From positions 345,792 to 409,791 of the forward strand of contig NZ_JAFBDW010000002.1 in NCBI RefSeq assembly GCF_016908415.1: 64,000 nt of DNA, written 5' to 3'. How positions within the stretch are numbered: position 1 is the stretch's first letter; every line of letters starts with the position of its first letter. This stretch comes from Caldicoprobacter guelmensis. GTDB taxonomy: Bacteria > Bacillota > Clostridia > Caldicoprobacterales > Caldicoprobacteraceae. The translations under genes were made by a program, and so were the position numbers. Below the pieces are notes generated by a model, which was not told the DNA's origin, did not search any database, and saw nothing but the letters and a program-made list of their open reading frames with translations. Below are positions 10,063 to 18,946 of this stretch, piece by piece.

Positions 10063-10253
10063 TATTTAATATTTTTAAATAATGTGGTTGTGGAACATCA
10101 ATAACGAGGATATTTGGGGTGCGCGAGATCACTTACTGGGAGGCTTTCAGGTTGCTCATTATAACGGAGATACTGTTTGTGGGATCAGTTTTTAGAGTTA
10201 ACTTTTGAACATTTGCTCTTTATAAATTTACAGTAGATTAGGTTTTTCTTTAT

Positions 10254-10290
10254 AACGCTCATGTGTAATTGCATGGGCGTTTATTTTTTA
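10254..10290 (+). terminator. Rho-independent terminator after the PHP gene
   Basis: A 10-bp stem (10254-10263 with 10272-10281, one G-T pair) around an 8-base loop is followed by a T-rich run. The 437-base gap from 10063 to 10499 otherwise holds the promoter of the GntR gene and nothing coding that I can support. Confidence 0.7.
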
Positions 10291-10349
10291 GATTTAAAGC
10301 TCCAACTTGGATTACTTGAATGCCACCGAATATTCGATGATAAAAAATA

Positions 10350-10404
10350 TTGACATTGCTGTAATGTCGTGTTAGTGTAATAGTGTACCAATTCACTAAT
10401 ACAC
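10350..10404 (+). promoter_or_regulatory. Promoter and YtrA-type operator
   Basis: TTGACA at 10350-10355 and TAGTGT at 10373-10378 are spaced by 17 bases. Overlapping the -10 region is a long interrupted palindrome, GTGTTAGTG at 10369-10377 with CACTAATAC at 10394-10402, and repeated TAGTGTA half-sites. YtrA of Bacillus binds inverted AGTGTA/TACACT sites, so this is a likely autoregulatory operator of the gene downstream. Confidence 0.55.
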
Positions 10405-10499
10405 AATCGAGGATCGGGGGCCGTCTTATAAGGTTTATGGGTATTGTAAGGGTCATTTTCACACGGTAATAGGACCGGCAACTTGAGGGGGAGATCAAC

Positions 10500-10913
10500 A
10501 TGATGTTGAAGAGGAGTGCCCTGAATATCGTCATTGACCCCGATGCGCCCATACCTATTTATATGCAAATTATCATTCAAATAAAGGGTTTGATCGCCAG
10601 CAGGGTTCTTGCACCCGGAGATAAACTGCCTTCTGTGAGAAAGCTCAGCCGCCAGCTGGGGGTAAATCCCAATACTGTGGCACGGGCGTATCAGGAACTG
10701 GAGCGAGAAGGCATTATACGCACAACTCGTGGAATCGGGGCGTTTGTGGGCAAACCAACTCTTAAAGTTTCAGCACAGCAGCGTTCAGAGCTTATGAACA
10801 GGATATTGGATTATCTGTTTACCGAGGCGTATCATCTCCAGTACAGCAAAGAGGAGCTTTGCTCTATGTTTATGCAACGGCTTGAACGGTGGAATCCGGA
10901 CAAAAGCTGCTGA
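10500..10913 (+). CDS. GntR-family transcriptional regulator, YtrA subfamily
   Basis: The protein has 137 residues. The N-terminal winged helix (about 12-85) has the GntR signature GDKLPSVRKLSRQLGVNPNT and RAYQELEREG. The C-terminal part is only about 50 residues, predicted helical, as in the short YtrA subfamily. These repress nearby ABC-transporter genes in response to cell-envelope stress. No transporter follows; the next gene, 37 bases on, is a GNAT-fold protein. The ATG at 10500 is preceded by GAGGGGGAG. Confidence 0.9.
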   Translation: MMLKRSALNIVIDPDAPIPIYMQIIIQIKGLIASRVLAPGDKLPSVRKLSRQLGVNPNTVARAYQELEREGIIRTTRGIGAFVGKPTLKVSAQQRSELMNRILDYLFTEAYHLQYSKEELCSMFMQRLERWNPDKSC

Positions 10914-10950
10914 TGGATGGAATACCAGACAATGATGAGGGGGTCATAAT

Positions 10951-12069
10951 ATGATCGAGATAAAGGAAGTTAAAACACGGAAGGATTTGAAGCAGTTCGT
11001 CTATTTTCCTTATAAGCTGTATGCAGGAAACAAATACTGGGTGCCGCCTCTTGTGATGGATGAGATGAATACCCTTCGCCAGGATAAAAATCCTGCTTTT
11101 GAGTACTGTGAAGCCAAGTACTGGCTGGCGCTCAAGGACGGTGAGGTTGTAGGACGAATTGCCGGTATAATAAATTACAAATACATAGAGAAGTGGGGGC
11201 AGAAGAACGCGCGTTTTGGATGGATAGATTTTATAGATGACCCTGAGGTATCAAGAGGTTTGCTTGCAACTGTGGAAGATTGGGCAAGGGGGAAGGGAAT
11301 GACAGGCCTGCATGGGCCTCTGGGTTTTTGTGACCTTGACAGGGAGGGTATGCTGGTAGAAGGATTTGAAGAGATGGGCACCTTTACAACTATTTATAAT
11401 TATCCGTATTATCCCGTTCATCTGGAAAACAACGGCTACGTTAAAGACGTGGATTGGCTTGAATACGAATTGGAGGTCCCCCTGCAGCTACCCGAGGTTA
11501 TACAAAGGGCCTCACAGGATGCCTTAAGGAGGTTTAACCTTAAGGTACTGGACGCAAAAAGGCCCAAAGATTTCATTCCCTATGTCAGGGGTATCTTTAA
11601 CCTCTTGAACGAGGCCTATAAGGACCTTTATGGTGTGGTACCGCTAACCGATAAGCAGATAGAGCTGTACACCAAGCAATATTTCGGCTTTGTAAATCCG
11701 GACTATGTAAAAGTAATTCTGGATCAAAATAATGAGGTAGTGGCATTTGGCATTGCATTTCCATCTTTGACGCGGGCAATGAGAAAGACGAACGGAAGGC
11801 TTTTCCCCTTTGGATTCATACACGTTTTAAGGGCTTTGAAGAAAAACGATACCATTGATTTGTGTCTGGTAGCTGTAAAGCCTGAGCTGCAGGGCAAAGG
11901 AGTGAATGCCATTTTGATGAGCGAGATTCACAAGGCGTGCATCAAAAACGGCATAGTCAAAGCGGAGTGCAATCCTCAGCTGGAATCCAATGTGAAGGTT
12001 CGAGCTCAGTGGCGATATTTCAATTTTAGGCAACACAAGCGGAGAAGGTGCTATATAAAGTACTTCTAA
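10951..12069 (+). CDS. GNAT-fold acetyltransferase-like conserved protein
   Basis: The protein has 372 residues. An N-terminal half with the GNAT-like stretch YWLALKDGEVVGRIAGI is followed by a second region in which LVAVKPELQGKGVNAILM resembles the acetyl-CoA pyrophosphate loop (QGKG). The C-terminal KVRAQWRYFNFRQHKRRRC is a conserved feature of this uncharacterised family. The substrate is unknown. It is 37 bases downstream of the YtrA-like gene and probably co-transcribed. The ATG at 10951 follows a GAGGGGG ribosome site. Confidence 0.65.
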   Translation: MIEIKEVKTRKDLKQFVYFPYKLYAGNKYWVPPLVMDEMNTLRQDKNPAFEYCEAKYWLALKDGEVVGRIAGIINYKYIEKWGQKNARFGWIDFIDDPEVSRGLLATVEDWARGKGMTGLHGPLGFCDLDREGMLVEGFEEMGTFTTIYNYPYYPVHLENNGYVKDVDWLEYELEVPLQLPEVIQRASQDALRRFNLKVLDAKRPKDFIPYVRGIFNLLNEAYKDLYGVVPLTDKQIELYTKQYFGFVNPDYVKVILDQNNEVVAFGIAFPSLTRAMRKTNGRLFPFGFIHVLRALKKNDTIDLCLVAVKPELQGKGVNAILMSEIHKACIKNGIVKAECNPQLESNVKVRAQWRYFNFRQHKRRRCYIKYF

Positions 12070-12144
12070 TGATGACCAGGTAAAAGCTCCTGGCGAAAAT
12101 GGCCGGTTTGAATACCAATTTTGCTAGAAGCAAATTATGGGGTA

Positions 12145-13434
12145 TTATAACTTAAATGCCTTTTCGATCTCAGCTATCTGCTCGTCATTGATGGTTACTA
12201 ACTTTCCCAAATCCCTAGCTGCTATGATGGCCTTGGCGCTGTATTCGGCTACTTCCAGCCTGTCGAAGGCATTGAGCAGGCTGCTTCCCGTTACGATGAC
12301 GCAGTCGTTTTCCACCAGCACCACCGATGTTTCCTTGGAAAATGCATCTGCCGTCATTTCTGGCTGCATGAAGGTACACCCAAATGGTAATTTGGGTATG
12401 TTTCGCAGCATTATATAGCTCTCTGGTATGGTCTTGGTTTCAAAATTTTCATCTGTGACGGCAAAAGCCATGATGTTTGGCGGGTGAGCAATGAGCACCG
12501 AGTTGATGTAGGGGTGCTTGTCGTATATGGCTTTGTGCAGCAGTACCGACCGGCTGGGGTTTTTCCCTGCCTCTTTCCATCCGTTTTCAATGCGTACTAG
12601 GTCTTCCTCTTGGAGATACTTTCTATCCAGCCCGTAGGGCGTGATTATAAAGGAACCGTCGCTCAGCCTTTGAGAGAATGTACCCTGCGTGCTGGTGAAA
12701 AGCTGCTGGTCATAGGCGCGGTGTATGAGCTGGCACATGTTCCGCCTGGCTTCCCTTTCTTCGCTGGTAAACCTTTTGGGAATGAATTCGTTCAGCGTGA
12801 CATCCTGCTTGTTCTTGGATATTTCTATGTGCCTGTCGGTTAGGCTCCTTAAAATTCCCAGTCTCCGAGCTTTCAGTTCAAGCCTTGCGCAGAAATCCAA
12901 GGTTTCAAAGGCCATGAACGCTTCAAACAGGTTTTTGCCACCCGTCACCACACCATGATTTTCGAGTATAACGGTTTTAAAGCCCTTTTCGAATTGGGCT
13001 GCAATCTTTTTGCCAAGGTCTTTGCTTCCAGGCAAGCCGTATTCTGCTATTCCGACCTGGCCACATATCAGATGTACATTGGGTATGAGCCTTGTGTTTG
13101 GTATTTGACGCACTATGCTGAAAGCTACAAGCGCAGGCGGATGGGCGTGAATAATGGCTTTTATATCAGGCCTTTTTTGATAGATCATCTCGTGAAAGGG
13201 GAGTTCAACTGAAGGTTTGTGAATCCCTTCTACGGTTCCATCAGCTTTCACGCGTATTATATCATTGCGGCTGAGAGAACCCTTGTCAACTCCGCTGGGA
13301 GTGATCCATATATCTCCGTTGTCGTCAAGGATTGATATGTTGCCACCCGATGTGGTGGTCATACCGTACCGGTATATTCTCTCCATGATCATTACTATTT
13401 GATCGGCTGGATGCAGTAGTTCAAACTTCAACAT
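12145..13434 (-). CDS. Tandem class II aldolase/adducin-domain protein
   Basis: The protein has 429 residues made of two class II aldolase/adducin domains. Domain 1 (about 1-195) keeps the zinc ligands HAH (IIHAHPPAL) and ENHG (ILENHGVVTG) and the GGNIS substrate loop. Domain 2 (about 220-429) has lost them: LIAHPPN lacks the first His and VLVENDCVIV has Asp for His, so it is probably structural. Family members cleave or epimerise sugar phosphates such as fuculose-1-phosphate. The gene lies downstream of, and in the same direction as, pfp but after a strong terminator. AAGGAGGG precedes the ATG. Confidence 0.82.
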   Translation of the reverse strand: MLKFELLHPADQIVMIMERIYRYGMTTTSGGNISILDDNGDIWITPSGVDKGSLSRNDIIRVKADGTVEGIHKPSVELPFHEMIYQKRPDIKAIIHAHPPALVAFSIVRQIPNTRLIPNVHLICGQVGIAEYGLPGSKDLGKKIAAQFEKGFKTVILENHGVVTGGKNLFEAFMAFETLDFCARLELKARRLGILRSLTDRHIEISKNKQDVTLNEFIPKRFTSEEREARRNMCQLIHRAYDQQLFTSTQGTFSQRLSDGSFIITPYGLDRKYLQEEDLVRIENGWKEAGKNPSRSVLLHKAIYDKHPYINSVLIAHPPNIMAFAVTDENFETKTIPESYIMLRNIPKLPFGCTFMQPEMTADAFSKETSVVLVENDCVIVTGSSLLNAFDRLEVAEYSAKAIIAARDLGKLVTINDEQIAEIEKAFKL

Positions 13435-13534
13435 TTTGACCCTCCTTTTTCTTAAGACTATACAGCCATTAACTTAAAGTTTGCGAATTTCATTTTGGAC
13501 AGCAATTTCTTATTTTAGCATTAAAAAAACAATA

Positions 13535-13565
13535 ACGAAAAGGGGTGTTAAACTCCCCTTTTCGT
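13535..13565 (-). terminator. Terminator downstream of pfp
   Basis: A perfect 11-bp stem (13535-13545 with 13555-13565) has a 9-base loop. On the minus strand it is followed by a T-rich run. It separates pfp from the aldolase gene. Confidence 0.8.
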
Positions 13566-13580
13566 CTGACCCATCTGTTT

Positions 13581-14828
13581 TTATTTTGTGGCCAAAACCT
13601 TTTTCAATCTTGCAAACCTTGGTAATCCGTTTTCGAACGGCGGCCTCGATTCGCCTTGGATAAGCGGCATAGCGTATTTGATAAACTCTTCGGTGACGCC
13701 GTTGCCTTCTTTGTTTATCCATTCGCGCGGTACCTTCTTCTCCACGTTGGCAACATCGGTCAAGTTGACCAATTTTATGTTGCACTTGTATTCTGGCCCT
13801 TCTTCCCTCTCAAACGCCACCATCTTATCGGTTATGCCTTGTACTGCGTACTGTACAGCGGCTTGTCCGGCAAGGTAGGCTTCATTCACGTCGGTAAGCG
13901 AAGCAACATGGGCTGCGCATCTCTGGAGCAGGCTGAATTCAATCCCGCGTACCTTGGCTCCGGTTTTCTCCTTCAATATTCCAGCCAGAGTGGATGCAAG
14001 GCCACCCAATTGGACGTGCCCGAATGCGTCAGTGTGTTTGTGCAGTGCAGGACCGTATTCGAAAATATATTTTCCGTCTTTATCTCTTATGCCTTCGGAT
14101 ACGGCCACGATGATGTTTTTCTTTTTCTCGTATACTGCCATTACCTCATCTATGAATTTATCGAGGTCGAAAGGAATTTCAGGCAAGTATATGAGGTCCG
14201 GACCGTATCCCTGTACACCTGCAAGTGCCGATGCCGCAGTAAGCCACCCGGCGTTTCTCCCCATTATTTCCAGCACTGTGATTATTTTTGTGTCATACGC
14301 TCTTACATCTAGGTAAATTTCCATTGTGGATGTTGCTATGTATTTAGCTGCGCTGCCATAGCCTGGACAGTGGTCAGTACCCCACAAGTCATTATCTATG
14401 GTTTTGGGTACACCCATCACTCTGCACTCATAACCCACTTTTTGCATGTACTTGCTTATCTTGTTGCAGGTGTCCATTGAATCGTTACCGCCATTGTAAA
14501 AGAAATACCTTATGTTGTATTTTTTGAATATTTCCAGCAGCTTTTTGTAATCGGTGTCATCCTCATCAGGGTCTCTCAACTTGTAACGTACGGAACCCAG
14601 CAAGGATGAAGGAGTGGTTTTGAGCAGTTCCAGCTCATATGGGTCTTCTTTGCTCATATCATAGAATTTCTCATTTAATATACCCTGAATGCCGTGTGCT
14701 GCCCCATAGACTGCTGTTATACAATCCTGCTTTAACGCCTCTTGAATTACGCCTGCCGCAGTGGCATTTATAACTGCAGTAGGTCCACCTGATTGACCAA
14801 GTATACAAGCGCCTCTCAATTCGCTCAT
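13581..14828 (-). CDS. pfp: 6-phosphofructokinase, PPi-dependent type
   Basis: The product has 415 residues. It phosphorylates fructose-6-phosphate in glycolysis. Two diagnostic sites point to pyrophosphate rather than ATP as donor: GGNDS at residues 113-117 (ATP enzymes have GGDGS) and PKTIDND at 141-147 (ATP enzymes have PGTIDND). Donor assignment is by family rule, not proof. The true start is the ATG at 14828, 7 bases after AGGAGG; a TTG two codons upstream is only one base from that site. The class II FBP aldolase gene is divergent 272 bases away, so consecutive glycolytic steps share one intergenic region. Confidence 0.9.
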   Translation of the reverse strand: MSELRGACILGQSGGPTAVINATAAGVIQEALKQDCITAVYGAAHGIQGILNEKFYDMSKEDPYELELLKTTPSSLLGSVRYKLRDPDEDDTDYKKLLEIFKKYNIRYFFYNGGNDSMDTCNKISKYMQKVGYECRVMGVPKTIDNDLWGTDHCPGYGSAAKYIATSTMEIYLDVRAYDTKIITVLEIMGRNAGWLTAASALAGVQGYGPDLIYLPEIPFDLDKFIDEVMAVYEKKKNIIVAVSEGIRDKDGKYIFEYGPALHKHTDAFGHVQLGGLASTLAGILKEKTGAKVRGIEFSLLQRCAAHVASLTDVNEAYLAGQAAVQYAVQGITDKMVAFEREEGPEYKCNIKLVNLTDVANVEKKVPREWINKEGNGVTEEFIKYAMPLIQGESRPPFENGLPRFARLKKVLATK

Positions 14829-14914
14829 TGACAAACCTCCTTTTTAAACTTTAATGTTAATTTATGTAAATATTTTTGTTGTGTATCCCTCTTAAACTTT
14901 ATCGTACCTTATAA

Positions 14915-14943
14915 AATATACCATATTTGATTTTAAAAAGCAA
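14915..14943 (-). promoter_or_regulatory. Candidate promoter of pfp
   Basis: On the minus strand TTGCTT (14938-14943) and TATATT (14915-14920) are spaced by 17 bases, about 90 bases upstream of the pfp start. Confidence 0.45.
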
Positions 14944-15014
14944 TTTTCGTAGACAAAAATCTAACAAATTATTTTATATTGGAATAATTTGGTGATGAAA
15001 TTTTGAAAATGACC

Positions 15015-15042
15015 TTGATTTTGAAAATGAATGTGATAAAAT
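15015..15042 (+). promoter_or_regulatory. Candidate promoter of fba
   Basis: TTGATT (15015-15020) and TAAAAT (15037-15042) are spaced by 16 bases, about 60 bases upstream of the fba start. Confidence 0.5.
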
Positions 15043-15100
15043 TAATGTGACTAAGAATTCTAATGTGAGTACATAATCTTAGAAAAGGAGTTGTTGTGTT

Positions 15101-16042
15101 ATGCCATTGGTTACATCAAAGAAAATGTTTGAAAAGGCTTATGAAGGTGGTTATGCCATTGGTGCTTTTAATGTAAACAACATGGAAATCATTCAAGGCA
15201 TTACTGAAGCTGCAAAAGAAGTAAATGCCCCTTTGATCTTGCAGGTGTCTGCCGGTGCGAGAAAATATGCAAAGCATACATACCTTATGAAGTTAATTGA
15301 GGCTGCCCTCATTGAAACCGACCTTCCCATTTGCGTTCACCTGGACCATGGCGACAGCTTTGAACTTTGCAAGGCGTGCATTGATGGTGGATTCACGTCG
15401 GTTATGATCGATGGTTCACACCTTCCATTCGAGGAGAATATAGCTTTGACCAAAAAGGTAGTCGATTACGCCCATGAGAGGGGCGTGGTTGTAGAGGGCG
15501 AGCTGGGAAGGCTTGCTGGAATTGAAGACGCTGTAAATGTGTCTGAGGAGGAGGCTTTCTTTACCGATCCCGACCAGGCGGCTGAGTTTGTCGAGAGGAC
15601 TGGGGTGGATTCACTAGCGATTGCTATAGGTACAAGCCATGGGGCATATAAGTTCAAGGGTGAGCCAAAGCTGAGATTTGATATTCTTGAGGAAATACAA
15701 AAGAGGCTTCCTGGATTCCCCATTGTATTGCATGGGGCTTCTTCGGTAATACCGGAATTTGTTGAGAAGATCAATAAGTACGGCGGACAGATGCCAGGGG
15801 CAAAGGGTGTACCGGAAGATATGCTGAGAAAGGCAGCGTCCATGGCTGTATGTAAGATAAACATTGACTCTGATTTGAGGCTTGCCATGACAGCTACTAT
15901 AAGAGAATATTTTGCTAAGAATCCCAGCCATTTTGACCCAAGACAATACTTAGGTCCTGCTAGAGAGGCTATTAAGGAGCTTGTAAAGCACAAGCTGGTA
16001 AATGTGTTAGGATGTGCTGGGAAAGCAGACGAAGTAAGGTAA
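15101..16042 (+). CDS. fba: Class II fructose-1,6-bisphosphate aldolase
   Basis: The protein has 313 residues, typical of the short class IIB form. Zinc and substrate motifs are clear: HLDHGDS (catalytic Asp and first His), VEGELGRL (Glu ligand), GTSHG and VLHGASS (His ligands) and KINIDSDLR (phosphate site). It splits FBP to GAP and DHAP in the cytoplasm. The next glycolytic enzyme upstream, the PPi-type Pfk, is divergent. The ATG at 15101 follows AAAAGGAGTTG. A terminator stem sits just beyond the stop and reaches into the convergent spoVB gene. Confidence 0.95.
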   Translation: MPLVTSKKMFEKAYEGGYAIGAFNVNNMEIIQGITEAAKEVNAPLILQVSAGARKYAKHTYLMKLIEAALIETDLPICVHLDHGDSFELCKACIDGGFTSVMIDGSHLPFEENIALTKKVVDYAHERGVVVEGELGRLAGIEDAVNVSEEEAFFTDPDQAAEFVERTGVDSLAIAIGTSHGAYKFKGEPKLRFDILEEIQKRLPGFPIVLHGASSVIPEFVEKINKYGGQMPGAKGVPEDMLRKAASMAVCKINIDSDLRLAMTATIREYFAKNPSHFDPRQYLGPAREAIKELVKHKLVNVLGCAGKADEVR

Positions 16043-16053
16043 AATTTATTTGG

Positions 16054-17640
16054 TCAATGATATAAGCTTCTAAGGCTCCTCATAAATGTGCTGATTAATG
16101 AGGAGCCTTGTCTTTTGATTCTCGGTATTCCGTTAACCGAATAAAGGGATATTAAGAAAAAGATGGCACTGATCGCTGCAGCCAAGGTCAGCGATACGAT
16201 GAGGGAAGAGCCGGCATGTGTGGATAAGTTAAAAACGCATCGTCCCAATGATGCCATTACAAGAGCGGCAAAACCGGGTTTAAAAAGCCAGTCGGCCCAT
16301 CTTATCTGAAGTTTGGTAAGCTTTTTTACTGCAGAAAAATTCAGCATGGATACTGTAATGTTCCTCAAGTTAAATCCAATGATAAACCCGTATATTCTCA
16401 GGGCAGGGATGGATACAAGAAAGTAGGTACATAAGACCTGAATGATTCCTCCTATAAACAGGTTTAGCGTTGAGCGCTTTTGCCTGTCAAGGCCGTTTAA
16501 GACTGCGCTTAAAGTATGCTGAAGGGCAAGGAAGATTGCGCCCAATGTAAAAGGGGTTAGCAATTGTCCTACTTGGGGTTGAGCATACAGCGCAATTCCG
16601 ATGGGTTGTCCAAGGGACAGCAGGAGGGCAGTAGATGCAAAGGCAACAAGGGATGTAAGCTGGATGGCACTTGAGATGTTGTGTCGTATGGATGACCAAT
16701 TGCCAAGAGCCATTTCCTCCGCAAGATGGGGAATTATTATGGTGGAAAGCGCATTTGTAATGGTAAAAGGGATGAAAAGCAGTGGCATTACCATTCCTGA
16801 TATAATGCCAAACAGCGATACCGCCTGGCTGTTTGTCATGCCGCTAGCGGCCAAGCGCCGAGGAACGAGAATGCTGTTGATGGAGTTTATGGAGGTAATT
16901 ATAATCCTGGTAAAGGTTAAGGGGACAGCTATGGAGATAATGTTTTTGAGAAGTAAAGAAAATGGGGAAGTTTTGGCGTTATTGCCTAGGGTTTTGATGA
17001 ATTTTGTGGAGTAATGGTATCGAATATGGAGGTATAATAAACTTGCAAGTTCTCCTATGACAACGCCGAATACAATGACTATAACTGCTTCTTCATAACC
17101 CTGAGGTTTTAGCCATAAGAGCAAAAATCCTACCGAAGAGATTCGGATCAGTTGTTCCAATATTTCAGCCAAAGCAGGTTGGTGTGTATGCTTTATGCCG
17201 TAGAAATAGCCTTTAAGTGTTGCTCCCATACCGGTTATAATAACGCATGGAAAGAGAATAAATAGTGGTATGTGGGTACGAGAGTCTTTTAATATTCTAT
17301 TGGTGATCCAGTTTAAGTTGGTTAAGATTAATATAGAGAGGACCAATCCTACAATTATTACTATCAACAGGGCTGTTAATACGATCCTCTTACATTGTCT
17401 ATAGTTTCCTACAGCATTGCTAGATGCTACCAATCGCGAAACAGCAATCGGTATCCCTGAGGTCGTCAAAGCTAATGCAATGGTGTATGGAGGAAATACC
17501 AACTGGTATACTCCCGTGCCTTCGGGTCCCAGCAGTCGGCTCAGCATTATTTGGTATACAAAGCCAATGATTCGGACCAGCACATTTGCCCCAGCCAAAA
17601 TGAACGTTCCGTACAGCATGGAACGGGGATTAGTCTTCAA
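16054..17640 (-). CDS. spoVB: Stage V sporulation protein B-like lipid/polysaccharide flippase (MOP superfamily)
   Basis: The protein has 528 residues with about 14 predicted membrane segments spread over its length. The N-terminal GANVLVRIIGFVYQIMLSRL and GVYQLVFPPYTIALALTTSG are typical of SpoVB/MurJ-like flippases of the MOP superfamily. SpoVB acts in spore cortex synthesis; close relatives flip lipid-linked wall precursors, so the exact cargo is inferred. The start is TTG at 17640, 9 bases after GGAGG; the ATG between them is out of frame and stops at once. The gene is convergent with fba, with 11 bases between the stops. Confidence 0.85.
   Translation of the reverse strand: MKTNPRSMLYGTFILAGANVLVRIIGFVYQIMLSRLLGPEGTGVYQLVFPPYTIALALTTSGIPIAVSRLVASSNAVGNYRQCKRIVLTALLIVIIVGLVLSILILTNLNWITNRILKDSRTHIPLFILFPCVIITGMGATLKGYFYGIKHTHQPALAEILEQLIRISSVGFLLLWLKPQGYEEAVIVIVFGVVIGELASLLYLHIRYHYSTKFIKTLGNNAKTSPFSLLLKNIISIAVPLTFTRIIITSINSINSILVPRRLAASGMTNSQAVSLFGIISGMVMPLLFIPFTITNALSTIIIPHLAEEMALGNWSSIRHNISSAIQLTSLVAFASTALLLSLGQPIGIALYAQPQVGQLLTPFTLGAIFLALQHTLSAVLNGLDRQKRSTLNLFIGGIIQVLCTYFLVSIPALRIYGFIIGFNLRNITVSMLNFSAVKKLTKLQIRWADWLFKPGFAALVMASLGRCVFNLSTHAGSSLIVSLTLAAAISAIFFLISLYSVNGIPRIKRQGSSLISTFMRSLRSLYH
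16072..16115 (+). terminator. fba terminator embedded in the end of spoVB
   Basis: A perfect 12-bp stem (16072-16083 with 16098-16109) around a 14-base loop is followed by GTCTTTT. It lies wholly inside the last codons of spoVB on the other strand, so one stretch is both terminator and coding sequence. Confidence 0.7.
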
Positions 17641-17809
17641 TTTGCCATTCCTCCGATATAAATTGTTCTGGTTTCATAAATATTCACCTCAAATGCTTAG
17701 TAGAAGCAGGAATATGTTTTTTGTTTTTTATGAGATGATTGAAAAATATGCTAAAATATTTTTTTTTAAGTTATATCAGTTTGAAAAGTGGATAAGGAGG
17801 GGTAAAACA

Positions 17810-18892
17810 GTGGAAACCATGACGGGGGTTGAGCGCATTCACAATATTCTAAAGCGTAAGCCGGTAGACCGCATTGGCGTATTTGAGCACTTTTGGGGTG
17901 ATACCCTTAAAAAATGGCAAGAAGAGGGGCATATCGGACCGGATGAAAATCTGATTGACCATTTTGGGTTTGATATGGAACTGTGTTGGCCGTTTAATCT
18001 TGTAGCCGATTTGGATTTTGTTCCAGAGGTGGTTGAAGAGACAGAAGAGACCATCTTGATTCGAGATGGAAATGGAGCCTTGCTTCGGAGACACAAGCTT
18101 CATGACAGCACACCTGAGCATGTAGATTTTTTGGTCAAGGATCGCAGAGGATGGGAGGAATACATAAAGCCATTGCTTAAGCCTGATCCCAGACGCATTA
18201 ATTTTGAAGCTTATCGAAAAGCCAAAAAACATGCACAGGAACACAACCGCTTTTTTGCCTGGTCGGGTGTCAATGTCTTTGAATGTATTCATCCTGTGTG
18301 TGGGCACGAGCATATGCTTGTTGGTATGGCACTTGATCCAGAGTGGGTAAAGGATATGGTCGATACCTATGCTACCCTCATTATTGAACTTCAGGAGATC
18401 CTTTTTTCTCAGGAAGGATATCCTGATGGCATATGGTATTATGAGGATATGGGTTTTAAGCTTAAGCCTTTTATGTCACCGGCAATGTATAGAGAGATAA
18501 TACAGCCGGGACACAAAAAGACCATTGAATATGCGAAAAGCCATAATCTGCCTGTTATTATGCATTCTTGCGGATATGTGGAGCCTCTTGTGCCAGGTAT
18601 GATCGAAGCGGGAATTGATTGCCTGCAGGTGATTGAAGTAAAGGCGGGCATGGATTTAATTAAGCTGTATAAAGATTATGGCGATGTGCTTTCGTTTATG
18701 GGAGGAATTGATGTAAGGGTGTTGTATACAAACGATAAAAGGCTCATAGACCAGGAACTCGAAGCAAAGATTCCGATAGTGAAAGGTAAGTATGGATATG
18801 TGCTGCACAGCGATCATTCTATCCCCAATACTGTGAATTATGAAACTTATCGTTATTTTGTTGAAAAAGGACTGGAGTTGGGTACTTATTAG
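17810..18892 (+). CDS. Uroporphyrinogen decarboxylase (UroD/MtaA)-family protein
   Basis: The protein has 360 residues with a UroD-like TIM barrel. MHSCGYVEPLVPGM matches the HxCG-type motif of cobamide-dependent methyltransferase relatives (MtaA/CmuA) rather than heme-pathway UroD, and no heme genes are near. Substrate unknown. The GTG at 17810 is 9 bases from AAGGAGG at 17794-17800 and is preferred to the longer open frame, which runs back through spoVB. It heads a run of three same-strand genes with a ThuA-like and an SDR protein, suggesting sugar or polyol breakdown. Confidence 0.82.
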   Translation: METMTGVERIHNILKRKPVDRIGVFEHFWGDTLKKWQEEGHIGPDENLIDHFGFDMELCWPFNLVADLDFVPEVVEETEETILIRDGNGALLRRHKLHDSTPEHVDFLVKDRRGWEEYIKPLLKPDPRRINFEAYRKAKKHAQEHNRFFAWSGVNVFECIHPVCGHEHMLVGMALDPEWVKDMVDTYATLIIELQEILFSQEGYPDGIWYYEDMGFKLKPFMSPAMYREIIQPGHKKTIEYAKSHNLPVIMHSCGYVEPLVPGMIEAGIDCLQVIEVKAGMDLIKLYKDYGDVLSFMGGIDVRVLYTNDKRLIDQELEAKIPIVKGKYGYVLHSDHSIPNTVNYETYRYFVEKGLELGTY

Positions 18893-18946
18893 TTGAGGCT
18901 GTAATGGAATTATTGCACAAATTCTCTTGAAATGGGGGCGTGTAAA

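Noticed and set aside
12076..12093. Small inverted repeat between the GNAT-like and aldolase genes
   Set aside because: Only a 5-bp stem without a T-run; too weak to call a terminator.
13656..14312. Long open frame (218 codons) antisense to pfp
   Set aside because: It mirrors the conserved pfp gene, shows no family features and has no ribosome site.
17417..17809. N-terminal extension of the UroD-like frame
   Set aside because: It runs back through spoVB on the other strand; a good ribosome site with GTG at 17810 gives the family length.
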